Positions 16,095 to 25,494 of a stretch of 64,000 nt of DNA are shown one piece after another. The stretch comes from Zobellia russellii (GTDB lineage Bacteria; Bacteroidota; Bacteroidia; Flavobacteriales; Flavobacteriaceae): contig NZ_JACSOI010000001.1 of assembly GCF_018728565.1 (NCBI RefSeq), positions 1-64,000 on the forward strand. The letters run 5' to 3'. The stretch's first letter is position 1. The number at the start of each line of letters is the position of its first letter. The position numbers and the translations under genes were made by a program. Under the pieces are notes generated by a model. The model was given only the letters and a program-made list of their open reading frames with translations, had not been told where the DNA came from and searched no databases.

Positions 16095-17633
16095 ATGCCG
16101 AAAATAAAAGGAAAGTTAGGAATTGAAGAGTTCTACAGTATCATTTTTAAAGAAGATGTTTTATCTATAGATGACAAGGTAATTAAAACGGTACAAGACA
16201 GTTTTGATTTTCTTAAAGAGTTTTCAAAGAACAAGGTTATATATGGTGTTAACACGGGTTTTGGGCCCATGGCACAGTATAAAATTAAGGACTCTGAAAC
16301 CATTCAATTACAATATAATCTAATACGAAGCCATGCTTCCGGCACCGGCAATCCTATTCCTCCCAAATATGTAAAGGCGGCCATGCTTGCCCGTTTGAAT
16401 ACACTTAGTCTGGGCAACTCGGGGGTTCATCCATCCGTTTTGGAAACAATGACCGACTTAATAAATAAAGATGTTACACCACTTATTTATGAGCACGGTG
16501 GTGTTGGCGCCAGTGGAGATTTGGTTCAGTTGGCGCATCTAGCCCTTGTTCTTATAGGTGAAGGCGAAGTGTTCTATAAAGGTGAAAGAAGACCTACTCC
16601 GGAGGTTTTTGAAGAACTGAACATAACACCAATTAAAGTTGAATTACGCGAAGGTTTAGGTCTAATAAACGGAACATCCGTAATGACCGGTATAGGTATT
16701 GTAAATGCTATATACACCCGTAGACTATTGGAATGGACTATTTGTTGTTCCTCTGCCATAAATGAAATTGTTCAGGCATACGATGATCATTTATCGGAAG
16801 ACCTTAACCAAACCAAGCGGCATAAAGGCCAACGTGAAATTGCACGGGCCATGCGTAGCCACTTAAAGGATAGCACTCTTACCCGTAAAAGGGAACATCA
16901 TTTGTATGTTGACAATAATGGCGTTTCCGTTTTTGAGGAAAAAGTGCAAGAATATTACTCTCTACGTTGTGTTCCCCAAATTTTAGGGCCAGTGCTGGAC
17001 ACTTTGGACCATGTAGAAAAAACACTCATAGAAGAGGTTAATTCTGCCAATGACAATCCTATTGTTAATGTAGAAAAGAAACATGTATACCACGGAGGGA
17101 ATTTTCACGGAGACTATATCTCGTTGGAAATGGACAAGCTTAAACTAGTTGTAACCAAGATGACCATGTTGGCCGAAAGACAACTTAATTACCTTCTGAA
17201 CTCAAAACTTAACGACATTCTACCTCCTTTTGTAAACCTAGGAACCTTAGGCCTTAATTTTGGGATGCAAGGTGTACAGTTTACGGCAACATCTACGACG
17301 GCAGAAAACCAAATGCTTTCAAACCCTATGTACGTGCATAGTATACCTAATAACAATGACAATCAAGACATTGTTAGTATGGGTACCAATGCAGCCAATA
17401 TTACCAAAAAAGTAATAGAAAATGGATTTGAGGTGATAGCCATTGAAATGATTACCGTTGTCCAAGCAATAGAATACCTAGATCTAAAGGACAAAGTTTC
17501 CTCAAAAACAAGAATGATGTACGACGCGGTTCGTAAAATAGTTCCCCCGTTTAAAGATGACACTATTATGTACCCTTATGTAAACGAGGTAAAAAACTAT
17601 ATTATTAACCATCAAAACAAAGAAGTAAAATGA
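16095..17633 (+). CDS. Tyrosine ammonia-lyase (HAL/PAL family)
   Basis: A 512-residue lyase. Ala139-Ser140-Gly141 (in GGVGASGDL) cyclises to the MIO cofactor. The substrate-pocket pair at 79-80 is Ser-His (LIRSHASG), as in histidine lyases, but the whole protein is very close to the characterised F. johnsoniae tyrosine ammonia-lyase, which has the same pair and prefers tyrosine. It converts L-tyrosine to 4-coumarate, the starter unit of the flexirubin polyene. It opens the plus-strand cluster and its stop overlaps the next start by 4 bp. Product assignment is strong; the family comparison is from memory. Confidence 0.95.
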   Translation: MPKIKGKLGIEEFYSIIFKEDVLSIDDKVIKTVQDSFDFLKEFSKNKVIYGVNTGFGPMAQYKIKDSETIQLQYNLIRSHASGTGNPIPPKYVKAAMLARLNTLSLGNSGVHPSVLETMTDLINKDVTPLIYEHGGVGASGDLVQLAHLALVLIGEGEVFYKGERRPTPEVFEELNITPIKVELREGLGLINGTSVMTGIGIVNAIYTRRLLEWTICCSSAINEIVQAYDDHLSEDLNQTKRHKGQREIARAMRSHLKDSTLTRKREHHLYVDNNGVSVFEEKVQEYYSLRCVPQILGPVLDTLDHVEKTLIEEVNSANDNPIVNVEKKHVYHGGNFHGDYISLEMDKLKLVVTKMTMLAERQLNYLLNSKLNDILPPFVNLGTLGLNFGMQGVQFTATSTTAENQMLSNPMYVHSIPNNNDNQDIVSMGTNAANITKKVIENGFEVIAIEMITVVQAIEYLDLKDKVSSKTRMMYDAVRKIVPPFKDDTIMYPYVNEVKNYIINHQNKEVK

Positions 17634-18757
17634 AAAAACTAGCATTTTTATTCGTACTTCTCGTCAACGCATTCACGCTTTGTGCACAGGAATATGCTTT
17701 GGTCAGAGAAGATGGAAAATTTGGCTTCATAGATAAAACCGGAGCCTATGTTATTCAACCAGAATTTGACAAAGCGGATAGCTTTTCAAACGGATTGGCC
17801 GCTGCCATGGAAAACGATTTCTGGGGATTCATAAACACCAAAGGGGAATGGGCCATTAAACCTGAATATGATAGGGTAAAAATGTTCAATTCAGGCTATG
17901 CCTTAGTTCTCAAGGATGACCAATGGAGATATATTGACACCAATGGCAAAAAACTTGAAACACCAAGTAGCGAAAAATATTATGACTTTGAAGAAGGAGT
18001 TGCCCTTTTCCGTTCAGGAGATAAAATTGGACTTCTAGGAACCAATGGAAAGCTAATTTTGGAACCCACTTACGATGCCATAAAAAAATTCCGAAATGGC
18101 CATGCCAAAGTAAGTAAAGGAGAACTATGGGGAATGATTGATACATCAGGAAAAGTTGTTATTCCCGTTGAATACGATGAAATAGGTAACACTTTTAAAG
18201 AGGCCGGAGTTTATGGTAAAAAAGATGGGACTTTTGGAATCATACACAACGGTAACTTTAACCCAATAGACAACGCTACCAAGGTTTACAATTTTCATGG
18301 CGACTCTAAACTAACCTATGCTTCCCGAGAGAAAAAAGCAGGTTTTGTAAATAGTAAAGGAGAATGGGTACTGGAACCTACATTTGATAAGGCCAGAGCC
18401 TTTTCAAACGGCTTGGCTCCCGTTGCAATTGGTAAAAAATGGGGATACATTAACGAAAAGGGAGAAATGGTCATTGAACCACAATTTAGAGATGCAGAGG
18501 TATTTTCTAAAAATGGCCTTGCTCCTGTTAAGGACAAGAATTGGGGCTTTATAGACACTACCGGTAAAATTATTATTCCAATGGAATATGGTATTTCCGG
18601 AAACTTTGCTTTCCTAAAAGGTGCCGAGGAAAAAGGCTTTGTAAATGGGCTTGCCCGTGTAAAATCAAAAAAAGGTTGGGGCTACTTTGACGAACAAGGC
18701 AACTTGTTGGCCGATAAGTGGTATCAAAATGCAGAACCGTTTGTATCCGTTAAATAA
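17630..18757 (+). CDS. Secreted WG-repeat protein
   Basis: A 375-residue protein: signal peptide ending LCAQ (about residue 20), then nine to ten WG/KWG repeats of roughly 35 residues. Repeat cores such as WGFINTKGEW, WGMIDTSGKVVIP, WGYINEKGEMVIEP and WGFIDTTGKIIIP are each followed by YD or FD-type tails. WG repeats form beta-propeller-like or solenoid surfaces for protein interaction. ATG overlaps the ammonia-lyase stop (ATGA), so the two are translated together, an unusual partner for a soluble cytoplasmic enzyme. No catalytic role is apparent; a scaffold in the envelope is possible. Confidence 0.9.
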   Translation: MKKLAFLFVLLVNAFTLCAQEYALVREDGKFGFIDKTGAYVIQPEFDKADSFSNGLAAAMENDFWGFINTKGEWAIKPEYDRVKMFNSGYALVLKDDQWRYIDTNGKKLETPSSEKYYDFEEGVALFRSGDKIGLLGTNGKLILEPTYDAIKKFRNGHAKVSKGELWGMIDTSGKVVIPVEYDEIGNTFKEAGVYGKKDGTFGIIHNGNFNPIDNATKVYNFHGDSKLTYASREKKAGFVNSKGEWVLEPTFDKARAFSNGLAPVAIGKKWGYINEKGEMVIEPQFRDAEVFSKNGLAPVKDKNWGFIDTTGKIIIPMEYGISGNFAFLKGAEEKGFVNGLARVKSKKGWGYFDEQGNLLADKWYQNAEPFVSVK

Positions 18758-18863
18758 GGTTGTTCCTTTTTTTAATTATTAATTTCACTAGCTTTAAACA
18801 AAGACTAGCGAACGGAAACCATACACCCAAAACCTTAGGGGTTATAAAATCTACAATTCTTAG

Positions 18864-19619
18864 ATGAACGAAAAGAAAGCGGAAAAGAAAAAATACGCAT
18901 TGGTAACAGGAGGGTCTAGAGGAATAGGACGTGCCGTATGTGTACAACTGGCCAAAGACTTGGACTACCAAATTCTTATAAATTACAATAGCAACAAAGC
19001 AGCTGCGGACGAAACACTTAGATTGGTAGAAGAAGCTGGCGGAAAAGGTGAGCTTATGGCCTTTAACGTAACCGATGCGAAAGCTGTAAATGCCGCTTTG
19101 GAAGCTTGGCAAGAAGCACATGAAAACGATGTTATAGAGGTAATCGTCAACAATGCCGGTATAACACAAGATGGCATGTTCATGTGGATGAAATATGAAG
19201 ATTGGTCCAAAGTAATAGATACCAGCCTTCATGGTTTCTTTAATGTTACCAACGCCCTTATCCAAAAGCTTTTGGTCAACAAATACGGACGGATTATTAA
19301 TATGGTTTCCGTTTCAGGGCTTAAAGGCACACCCGGCCAAACCAATTACTCCGCCGCAAAAGGGGCAGTTATTGGAGCAACAAAAGCACTTGCACAAGAA
19401 ATTGCCAAAAGAAACGTTACAGTAAATGCTGTTGCACCCGGTTTTATTAGAACGGATATGACCAATGACCTAGACGAAAAGGAATTAAAGAGAATGATTC
19501 CGGCAAATAGGTTTGGAGAAGCGGAAGAAGTAGCACATGTGGTATCTTTTTTAGCTTCAAAAAAATCGGGTTATATTACTGGTGAAGTCATTAATATCAA
19601 CGGCGGTATTTATTCTTAA
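18864..19619 (+). CDS. 3-oxoacyl-ACP reductase (FabG-like)
   Basis: A 251-residue short-chain dehydrogenase. TGGSRGIG at residues 15-22 binds NADPH, NNAG is at 96-99, and Tyr162 and Lys166 (NYSAAK) are catalytic, with a Ser at 149 or 151. It reduces the beta-keto group after each condensation, corresponding to the ketoreductase of aryl polyene type II systems. It lies 15 bp before a ketosynthase gene and is part of the flexirubin cluster, which indicates a dedicated rather than housekeeping reductase. Confidence 0.95.
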   Translation: MNEKKAEKKKYALVTGGSRGIGRAVCVQLAKDLDYQILINYNSNKAAADETLRLVEEAGGKGELMAFNVTDAKAVNAALEAWQEAHENDVIEVIVNNAGITQDGMFMWMKYEDWSKVIDTSLHGFFNVTNALIQKLLVNKYGRIINMVSVSGLKGTPGQTNYSAAKGAVIGATKALAQEIAKRNVTVNAVAPGFIRTDMTNDLDEKELKRMIPANRFGEAEEVAHVVSFLASKKSGYITGEVININGGIYS

Positions 19620-19634
19620 ATTTCAGAAGGGGCA

Positions 19635-20852
19635 ATGAAAAGAGTAGTAATCACAGGTATGGGTATATATTCTTGTATAGGCAAAAACCTAGACGAGGTA
19701 AAAACATCCCTATACGAAGGTAAATCAGGTATCGTCAATGATCAAGAACGACTTGATTTCGGTTATCGCTCTGGGCTCACAGGAATGGTTGAAGAACCTA
19801 ATCTGAAAAAATTACTATCCAGAAGACAAAGACTTAGCCTTGGTGAAGAAGGCCAGTATGCCTACATGGCTACTATTGAAGCCCTAAAAAATGCCAAGAT
19901 AGAAGACAGTTTTTTTGATGAAAACGAAGTTGGTGTCATCTACGGTAATGACAGTACCGCAAGATCTGTTGTAGAATCTACCGATATATTACGAGAAAAA
20001 AAAGACACCACATTAGTAGGGTCTGGAGCTATTTTTAAGGCAATGAACTCTACCGTAACTATGAACCTTTCTACCATATTTAGGCTTAGAGGGGTGAACT
20101 TTACTATTAGTGCTGCTTGCGCTAGTGGGTCTCATTCTATTGGTATGGGCTATCACCTTATAAAAAGTGGTCTTCAGGACTGTATTATAACCGGTGGCGC
20201 ACAAGAAATAAATAAACTGGCCATGGGCAGTTTTGATGGCCTTGGTGTTTTTGCCACTACAGATGGCGATCCGGCAAAAGCCTCAAGACCTTTTGACCAA
20301 GCCAGAAACGGTTTGGTACCTAGCGGTGGCGGAGCAACTTTAATATTAGAGAGCTATGATTCCGCAGTTAAAAGAGGAGCACCTATTTTGGCAGAGGTTA
20401 TAGGATATGGGTTCTCTTCAAATGGAGGACACATCTCTACACCAAATGTAGACGGACCTTCGCGTGCTATGCGAAATGCACTGCAAGATGCCAATATAGA
20501 AGCCTCGGTTATAGATTATGTGAATGCACATGCTACTTCTACCCCAGTAGGCGATGCCAATGAAGCAAAAGCCATTTATGAAGTTTTTGGCAAGCATAAC
20601 CCACCGGTAAGCTCAACAAAATCTATGACCGGACATGAATGTTGGATGGCTGGTGCAAGCGAGGTTATTTACAGCATGATTATGATGCAAAATTCGTTTG
20701 TTGCACCCAACATCAATCTAGAAAATATTGATGAAGATGCAGCAAAATTAAACATAGTTAAAGAAACGTTAAATAAAAAAATTGACGTATTTTTGTCCAA
20801 TTCATTCGGGTTTGGTGGTACAAACTCCGCTTTGATATTAAAAAAATGCTAG
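19635..20852 (+). CDS. Beta-ketoacyl-ACP synthase (FabF/B-like)
   Basis: A 405-residue ketosynthase with an intact triad: Cys162 (SAACASGS), His299 (VNAHATSTP) and His334 (MTGHECWMAG). Condenses acyl thioesters with malonyl-ACP. Followed 6 bp later by an ACP gene. It is one of three complete KAS I/II-type enzymes in the cluster; which builds the aryl polyene and which builds the resorcinol side chains cannot be told from sequence. Its closeness to FabG, ACP and DarA/DarB suggests use in supplying chains to the resorcinol branch or initiating the polyene. Confidence 0.93.
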   Translation: MKRVVITGMGIYSCIGKNLDEVKTSLYEGKSGIVNDQERLDFGYRSGLTGMVEEPNLKKLLSRRQRLSLGEEGQYAYMATIEALKNAKIEDSFFDENEVGVIYGNDSTARSVVESTDILREKKDTTLVGSGAIFKAMNSTVTMNLSTIFRLRGVNFTISAACASGSHSIGMGYHLIKSGLQDCIITGGAQEINKLAMGSFDGLGVFATTDGDPAKASRPFDQARNGLVPSGGGATLILESYDSAVKRGAPILAEVIGYGFSSNGGHISTPNVDGPSRAMRNALQDANIEASVIDYVNAHATSTPVGDANEAKAIYEVFGKHNPPVSSTKSMTGHECWMAGASEVIYSMIMMQNSFVAPNINLENIDEDAAKLNIVKETLNKKIDVFLSNSFGFGGTNSALILKKC

Positions 20853-20858
20853 CGAAAG

Positions 20859-21107
20859 ATGGTGATGACCAAAGAAGTTATTATTCAAAAAATAGATGAT
20901 TTCCTTATCGACGAGTTTGAGGTCGAAGAAGAAGAAATCGCTGCCGATGCTAATCTTAAAGATACCCTAGGTTTAGACAGCTTAGATTTTGTTGATTTAG
21001 TAGTGGCCGTAGAAAGCAATTTTGGCGTAAAACTAGTAGGTGAAGACTTTATAAACGTTACTACCCTACAGAATTTTTACGACCTTATTGAGCGTAAACT
21101 TCACTGA
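20859..21107 (+). CDS. Acyl carrier protein
   Basis: An 82-residue ACP. Ser41 in LGLDSLDFVD is the phosphopantetheine site; the acidic helix II and hydrophobic C-terminal helix are typical. Start: ATG at 20859 with a second in-frame ATG two codons later (MVMTKE); the longer form is given. It sits between a ketosynthase and an acyltransferase gene. It requires the Sfp-type or another phosphopantetheinyl transferase for activation. Confidence 0.95.
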   Translation: MVMTKEVIIQKIDDFLIDEFEVEEEEIAADANLKDTLGLDSLDFVDLVVAVESNFGVKLVGEDFINVTTLQNFYDLIERKLH

Positions 21108-21130
21108 TACTCCCCTGAGAAAACCCAAAT

Positions 21131-22018
21131 ATGGCAACAGAATGGGAAGGAAAATCCAAAGGCACTGTTTTAGGATATAGAATTTATATTTTCTTTATCA
21201 AAAAACTAGGGCTAGGTGCTTCATACCTACTCCTTCATTTCGTAGTTTTTTATTACTGTATATTTTCTGTAGCGAGTACTAAGGCTATATTCTACTATTT
21301 TCACAAAAGACTTGGGTATTCTACTTTAAAAAGTCTCTTTAACGTCTACCGCAACTATTACGTCTTTGGCCAGACAATTATAGATAAGGCGGCCATATCC
21401 GCAGGTTTAAGGGACAGGTTTACCTATGATTTTGACGGAATTGAAAAGATTGAAAGTCTTCTAGAACAGAAAAAAGGAGGTATTTTACTCAGCGCCCATA
21501 TTGGTAATTTTGAAGTTGCACAACATTTTCTCCAAGATATAAATGCCTTTTCTTCGATCAACTTGGTAACATGGGATCGCGAGCACGAAGAAATCAAGGC
21601 CTATATGGAAAGTGTTACCTCAAAATCCAACATCAAGCTTATTCTAATAAAAGAAGATATGTCCCATATCTTTGAAATTCATACGGCCCTAACAAACGGC
21701 GAGTTGGTATGTTTTACGGGAGACCGCTACATTGAGGGTACAAAATTCTTGGAACAGCAATACTTAGGAGCCACGGCAAAATTTCCAATGGGTCCTTATT
21801 TATTGGCTTCCAGATTAAAAGTCCCGGTTTTGTTTGTTTACGTTATGAAAGAATCCAAAAAACATTACCACCTATACGCACGAACTGCAGAGGTAAAACG
21901 TGGTGATGCCCAAGGTCTACTGGAAAAATATACCGAAAACCTAGAGTGGATTATTAAAAAATATCCACTACAATGGTTTAATTATTTTGATTTTTGGGGA
22001 GATAAGACAAATAAATAG
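21131..22018 (+). CDS. LpxL-like (HtrB family) acyltransferase
   Basis: A 295-residue protein with an N-terminal membrane helix (about residues 30-50) and the HX4E catalytic motif HIGNFE at 123-128, as in lipid A late acyltransferases. In this cluster the acceptor is unlikely to be lipid A. Homologues in aryl polyene loci are thought to attach the polyene to its lipid or alcohol partner on the inner face of the cytoplasmic membrane. It could therefore esterify the dialkylresorcinol with the polyene or add a further acyl group. Family certain, acceptor inferred. Confidence 0.88.
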   Translation: MATEWEGKSKGTVLGYRIYIFFIKKLGLGASYLLLHFVVFYYCIFSVASTKAIFYYFHKRLGYSTLKSLFNVYRNYYVFGQTIIDKAAISAGLRDRFTYDFDGIEKIESLLEQKKGGILLSAHIGNFEVAQHFLQDINAFSSINLVTWDREHEEIKAYMESVTSKSNIKLILIKEDMSHIFEIHTALTNGELVCFTGDRYIEGTKFLEQQYLGATAKFPMGPYLLASRLKVPVLFVYVMKESKKHYHLYARTAEVKRGDAQGLLEKYTENLEWIIKKYPLQWFNYFDFWGDKTNK

Positions 22019-22083
22019 GATATTTGGTCTATCCCTAAGGCAGCTATTAATCATTACGTTTCTAACTGCTGTACCATAACCTT

Positions 22084-23013
22084 ATGAAAATGAAAGAAGT
22101 ACTTGTTGTATACTACACCCAAACAGGGCAATTACGTACAATTATAGATTCTGTATTATCTCCTTTAAACCGAGAGTCAATTAACATCACCTACCACCAA
22201 ATTATTCCTGAGGAACCTTACGATTTCCCATGGAAGAAAGAGCGGTTCTTTGATGTTTTTCCGGAATCCTTCCTTCAAATTCCAACACCCATTAATAAAC
22301 CTGATGCTTCGGTGCTTTCCAAGAAGTATGATTTGGTAATTTTAGGACACCAAGTCTGGTACCTATCCCCTTCCATACCCTTAAATTCCTTTTTAAAATC
22401 AGATGCGGCAAAAACCCTTTTGAACAATACCCCGGTCATTACCGTAATTGGGGTACGCAATATGTGGGCCATGTCACAGGAAAAGGTGAAAAAAATGCTC
22501 ATTGGATTAAATGCCAAACTAGTGGGAAACATTGCCTTGGTGGACAAAAACATCAATCATATTAGCGTAATTACTATTGTGCATTGGATGCTAAAAGGCA
22601 AAAAGGACCGCCTTTGGGGCGTTTTTCCAAAACCTGGAGTTTCTGACAACACCATTGCATCCGCAGATAAATTTGGCCATCCGATTAACGAAGCTCTTTT
22701 AAAATCTGATTTTTCTTCCCTACAAGAAAAATTGAATGGTTTGGATGCTTCCAAAATCAGTAACTTACTGGTTCAGATGGACAAACGTGGAAACATATTG
22801 TTTTCCAAATGGGCCAACCTTATTAAAAAGAAGGGAGACCAAGGAGACCCTGCCCGTAAAAAATGGCTACGTTTCTTCAACTATTACCTGATATTTGCCA
22901 TTTGGATAATCGCACCTATAGTTTTTATTGTATTTTTGCTCACTTATATCCCAATGTATAGGAAAATCAAAAGGGAAAACAAATATTACGCCTCTGTAGA
23001 CTATAAGGAGTAA
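22084..23013 (+). CDS. darA: Dialkylresorcinol condensing enzyme DarA
   Basis: A 309-residue protein with a flavodoxin-like N-terminus (VVYYTQTGQLRTI, the phosphate-binding loop region of flavodoxins), YDLVILGHQVWYLSPSIP, and a C-terminal membrane helix (about residues 275-298). It matches the DarA family that works with DarB to produce 2,5-dialkylresorcinols; DarA is linked to aromatisation of the cyclohexanedione made by DarB. darB follows 9 bp downstream, the diagnostic pair for flexirubin and dialkylresorcinol loci. Confidence in the family is high; the exact reaction follows published work on this pair. Confidence 0.92.
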   Translation: MKMKEVLVVYYTQTGQLRTIIDSVLSPLNRESINITYHQIIPEEPYDFPWKKERFFDVFPESFLQIPTPINKPDASVLSKKYDLVILGHQVWYLSPSIPLNSFLKSDAAKTLLNNTPVITVIGVRNMWAMSQEKVKKMLIGLNAKLVGNIALVDKNINHISVITIVHWMLKGKKDRLWGVFPKPGVSDNTIASADKFGHPINEALLKSDFSSLQEKLNGLDASKISNLLVQMDKRGNILFSKWANLIKKKGDQGDPARKKWLRFFNYYLIFAIWIIAPIVFIVFLLTYIPMYRKIKRENKYYASVDYKE

Positions 23014-23022
23014 GACTGACAC

Positions 23023-24156
23023 ATGAAAAACGCTTACATTACCAAAATATCTAAATTTTTGCCCAACTCACCTGTCGAAAACGACCAAATTGAAGAGAAA
23101 TTAGGGTTTATAGACGGACAAAAGTCTAGGGCAAAAAGCATAATTCTACGTAACAACAAAATCAAGAAAAGGTACTATGCCATTGACGAAGATGGCAATG
23201 TAACCCATAATAATGCCCAGCTCACCGCAGCAGCAATAGAAGAACTTTGCGATTCTGATTTCAGCAAGCAAAACATAGAACTTCTTTCCTGCGGAACCTC
23301 TACACCAGACCAACTTTTACCGTCTCATGCGGCCATGGTACACGGTGTATTGAAAAACGGCAATATGGAAATAAATTCGGCCTCCGGTGTTTGCTGTTCC
23401 GGCATGAACGCCTTAAAATATGGCTATATGGCCATTAAAACAGGGCAGGTAAACAATGCCGTATGTACCGGTTCAGAAAAAGTTTCTACTTGGACCAAAG
23501 CAGATTTCTACCAGGAAGAAATTGAGCATTTAAAGGAATTGGAAGAGAACCCAATGATTGCCTTTGATAAAGATTTTTTACGATGGATGCTTTCCGATGG
23601 GTCAGGAGCCATCTTAGTGGAAAACGAACCCAAAGGAGATACGCCAATAAAAATTGAGTGGATGGAAGGTTTTTCATACGCTTATGAAATGGAGACCTGC
23701 ATGTACGCCGGTGGCGAGAAGCTTGAGAGCGGCGAACTAAAACCATGGAGTGAATTTGCTCCGGAAGATTGGGCTAAAAAATCTGTTTTTGCCATTAAGC
23801 AGGATGTAAAACTGCTGGGTGAAAACATCTTAAAAAAAGGTGTGGATTGCCTAAAAATGGTTTATGAAAAACATGGTATTGGCCCCAATGATGTTGACTA
23901 TTACCTCCCCCATATTTCTTCGTACTTCTTTAAACAGGGACTTTATGACGAAATGAAGGAACAAGGAGTAGAAATGCCGTGGGATAAATGGTTTTTAAAT
24001 CTTGAACATGTGGGTAACGTAGGTGCGGCATCCATATACCTTATGCTAGAAGAACTGGTTTCTTCGGATAAACTAAAAAAGGGTGATAGAATATTGTTGC
24101 ATGTTCCGGAAAGTGCTCGTTTTTCATACACTTACGCCTATCTAACTGTGTGCTAG
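23023..24156 (+). CDS. darB: Beta-ketoacyl-ACP synthase III-like DarB
   Basis: A 377-residue thiolase-fold enzyme with a KAS III-type triad: Cys125 (GVCCSGM), His297 (YLPHISS) and Asn332 (EHVGNVGAAS). DarB condenses two beta-ketoacyl units head to head, closing the cyclohexanedione ring that becomes the dialkylresorcinol half of flexirubin. Adjacent to darA in the same order as in other flexirubin producers. The next gene starts one base after its stop. Confidence 0.94.
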   Translation: MKNAYITKISKFLPNSPVENDQIEEKLGFIDGQKSRAKSIILRNNKIKKRYYAIDEDGNVTHNNAQLTAAAIEELCDSDFSKQNIELLSCGTSTPDQLLPSHAAMVHGVLKNGNMEINSASGVCCSGMNALKYGYMAIKTGQVNNAVCTGSEKVSTWTKADFYQEEIEHLKELEENPMIAFDKDFLRWMLSDGSGAILVENEPKGDTPIKIEWMEGFSYAYEMETCMYAGGEKLESGELKPWSEFAPEDWAKKSVFAIKQDVKLLGENILKKGVDCLKMVYEKHGIGPNDVDYYLPHISSYFFKQGLYDEMKEQGVEMPWDKWFLNLEHVGNVGAASIYLMLEELVSSDKLKKGDRILLHVPESARFSYTYAYLTVC

Positions 24157-24157
24157 C

Positions 24158-24595
24158 ATGAATGTATTGAAAGAAACCATTACCGACAAAGAGTTTCTAC
24201 AAAACCTTATTCCGCAAAAACCACCTTTTATTATGGTGGGCAAATTGCTTGAATATTCAGAAAAAAAAATTGTTTCCGGGCTTATTGTTCCAGAAGACAA
24301 TCTGTTTGTTTTTGAAAACCGGTTTATGGCCCCGGGCCTTATTGAAAATATGGCACAGACCGTGGCATTGCACACCGGTTACAAATACTATTTGGCCCAG
24401 AAACCCGCTCCGACGGGATATATAGGCGCCATAAAAAAAGCTACCGTTAATGCCTTGCCATTTGTAGGCCAAGAACTGGAAACCACGGTAGAAATCCTTC
24501 ATGACATCATGGGCATAACCATGGTATCCGCCACTGTAACCTGCGAAGGAATTATACTGGCTACAAGTGAAATGAAAACCGCACTGGCAAACTAA
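24158..24595 (+). CDS. FabZ-like hotdog protein, His-less
   Basis: A 145-residue single hotdog fold. The N-terminal IPQKPPFIMVGKLLEY aligns with the LPHRFPFLLVDRV start of FabZ, and APGLIENMAQTV with its central helix, keeping the acidic Glu63. The catalytic His (HFPGxP in FabZ) is replaced by an Arg/Phe sequence (ENRFMAPG) and the loop is shorter. Paired hotdog proteins of this kind act as a heterodimeric dehydratase in aryl polyene systems (ApeI/ApeP). The next gene encodes a similar protein, one base downstream. Confidence 0.85.
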   Translation: MNVLKETITDKEFLQNLIPQKPPFIMVGKLLEYSEKKIVSGLIVPEDNLFVFENRFMAPGLIENMAQTVALHTGYKYYLAQKPAPTGYIGAIKKATVNALPFVGQELETTVEILHDIMGITMVSATVTCEGIILATSEMKTALAN

Positions 24596-24596
24596 T

Positions 24597-25049
24597 TTGG
24601 AAGCACGCGTAAACATAGACATCAAGAATTTCCTGCCCCATAGGGAACCTATGCTTATGGCAAGTGTAACGCCCTATCTTGATGAAACTTCGGTTGAAAC
24701 GCATTTTAAAGTAGAAGAATCCTGTATTTTTGTCGCCAATGAATACCTATCCGAAACCGGACTTATTGAAAACGCGGCCCAAACCTGCGCCGCCATTGTT
24801 GGTCAAAGTTTTTTTGACGATGATGATAAAGACGGAAGTAAAAGTAAGGTCATTGGCTATATAAGTGCTGTAAAAAAAGTACATATTACCGCATTGCCTA
24901 AAGTGGGCGAAACCATTGTAACCAAAGGCAATCTCGTTTCCAGATATGATAATGAAGCTTTTAGCAGCTGCACCATAGCTTCTGAAACTTTCAGAAATGA
25001 AGAATTAATCGTAGCTTGTACTTTGAACTTTTTGATCCATGAGGTTTAA
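24597..25049 (+). CDS. FabZ-like hotdog protein, second of pair
   Basis: A 150-residue hotdog protein. The start is a TTG at 24597, one base after the previous stop; the first ATG in frame (codon 19) would remove FLPHREPML, which aligns with the start of the FabZ fold, so TTG is preferred. The central helix is ETGLIENAAQTC with Glu58; no HFPG motif is present. With the preceding protein it probably forms a heterodimeric 3-hydroxyacyl-ACP dehydratase, though neither subunit shows the catalytic His at the usual place. Confidence 0.8.
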   Translation: MEARVNIDIKNFLPHREPMLMASVTPYLDETSVETHFKVEESCIFVANEYLSETGLIENAAQTCAAIVGQSFFDDDDKDGSKSKVIGYISAVKKVHITALPKVGETIVTKGNLVSRYDNEAFSSCTIASETFRNEELIVACTLNFLIHEV

Positions 25050-25087
25050 GAGGGAAAAATAGTGACAATCCCCCAAAATAACGACCA

Positions 25088-25486
25088 GTGAAAAAAGAAG
25101 AAGTACCACAGGACAAAGGCCTTTTAGATTCTGCCCAAACCAAAGAACTCACTTATGCCGTTGATGAAAATGGCGAGTACACTACAGAACTGAGTTCTGG
25201 ATGGGACCCTAAAACTATTGCTCTTAGCAACGCCATAAAAGATATTGAAGAGCGCGTAGCCGCGGCTAAGAAACGGGTAGAAAACAATGAGACCAGCCCC
25301 ATTGAATATTATATGGAGCTACACAAAATGGACCTCCCCATTCTATCTAGCTATGTTGGACTTTGGCAATGGCGCGTAAAGCGACATTTTAAACCAAAGG
25401 TTTTTCAAAAACTTAACCAAAAAACGCTTCAAAAATATGCTGATATTTTCGAAATCAGTATTGAAGAATTGAAACACATTTCTTAA
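25088..25486 (+). CDS. Conserved-looking flexirubin cluster protein, unknown
   Basis: A 132-residue soluble protein starting at GTG 25088. It has an acidic N-terminus (KKEEVPQDKGLLDSAQ), a helical middle (IEERVAAAKKRVENNE) and a basic C-terminal half (WQWRVKRHFKPKVFQKL, ISIEELKHIS). No known domain is recognised. It lies between the hotdog pair and the BtrH-like gene, 8 bp before the latter, so it is co-translated with it and may be its accessory partner. Coding is supported by tight packing and ordinary codon use. Confidence 0.7.
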   Translation: MKKEEVPQDKGLLDSAQTKELTYAVDENGEYTTELSSGWDPKTIALSNAIKDIEERVAAAKKRVENNETSPIEYYMELHKMDLPILSSYVGLWQWRVKRHFKPKVFQKLNQKTLQKYADIFEISIEELKHIS

Positions 25487-25494
25487 ACATCCGC

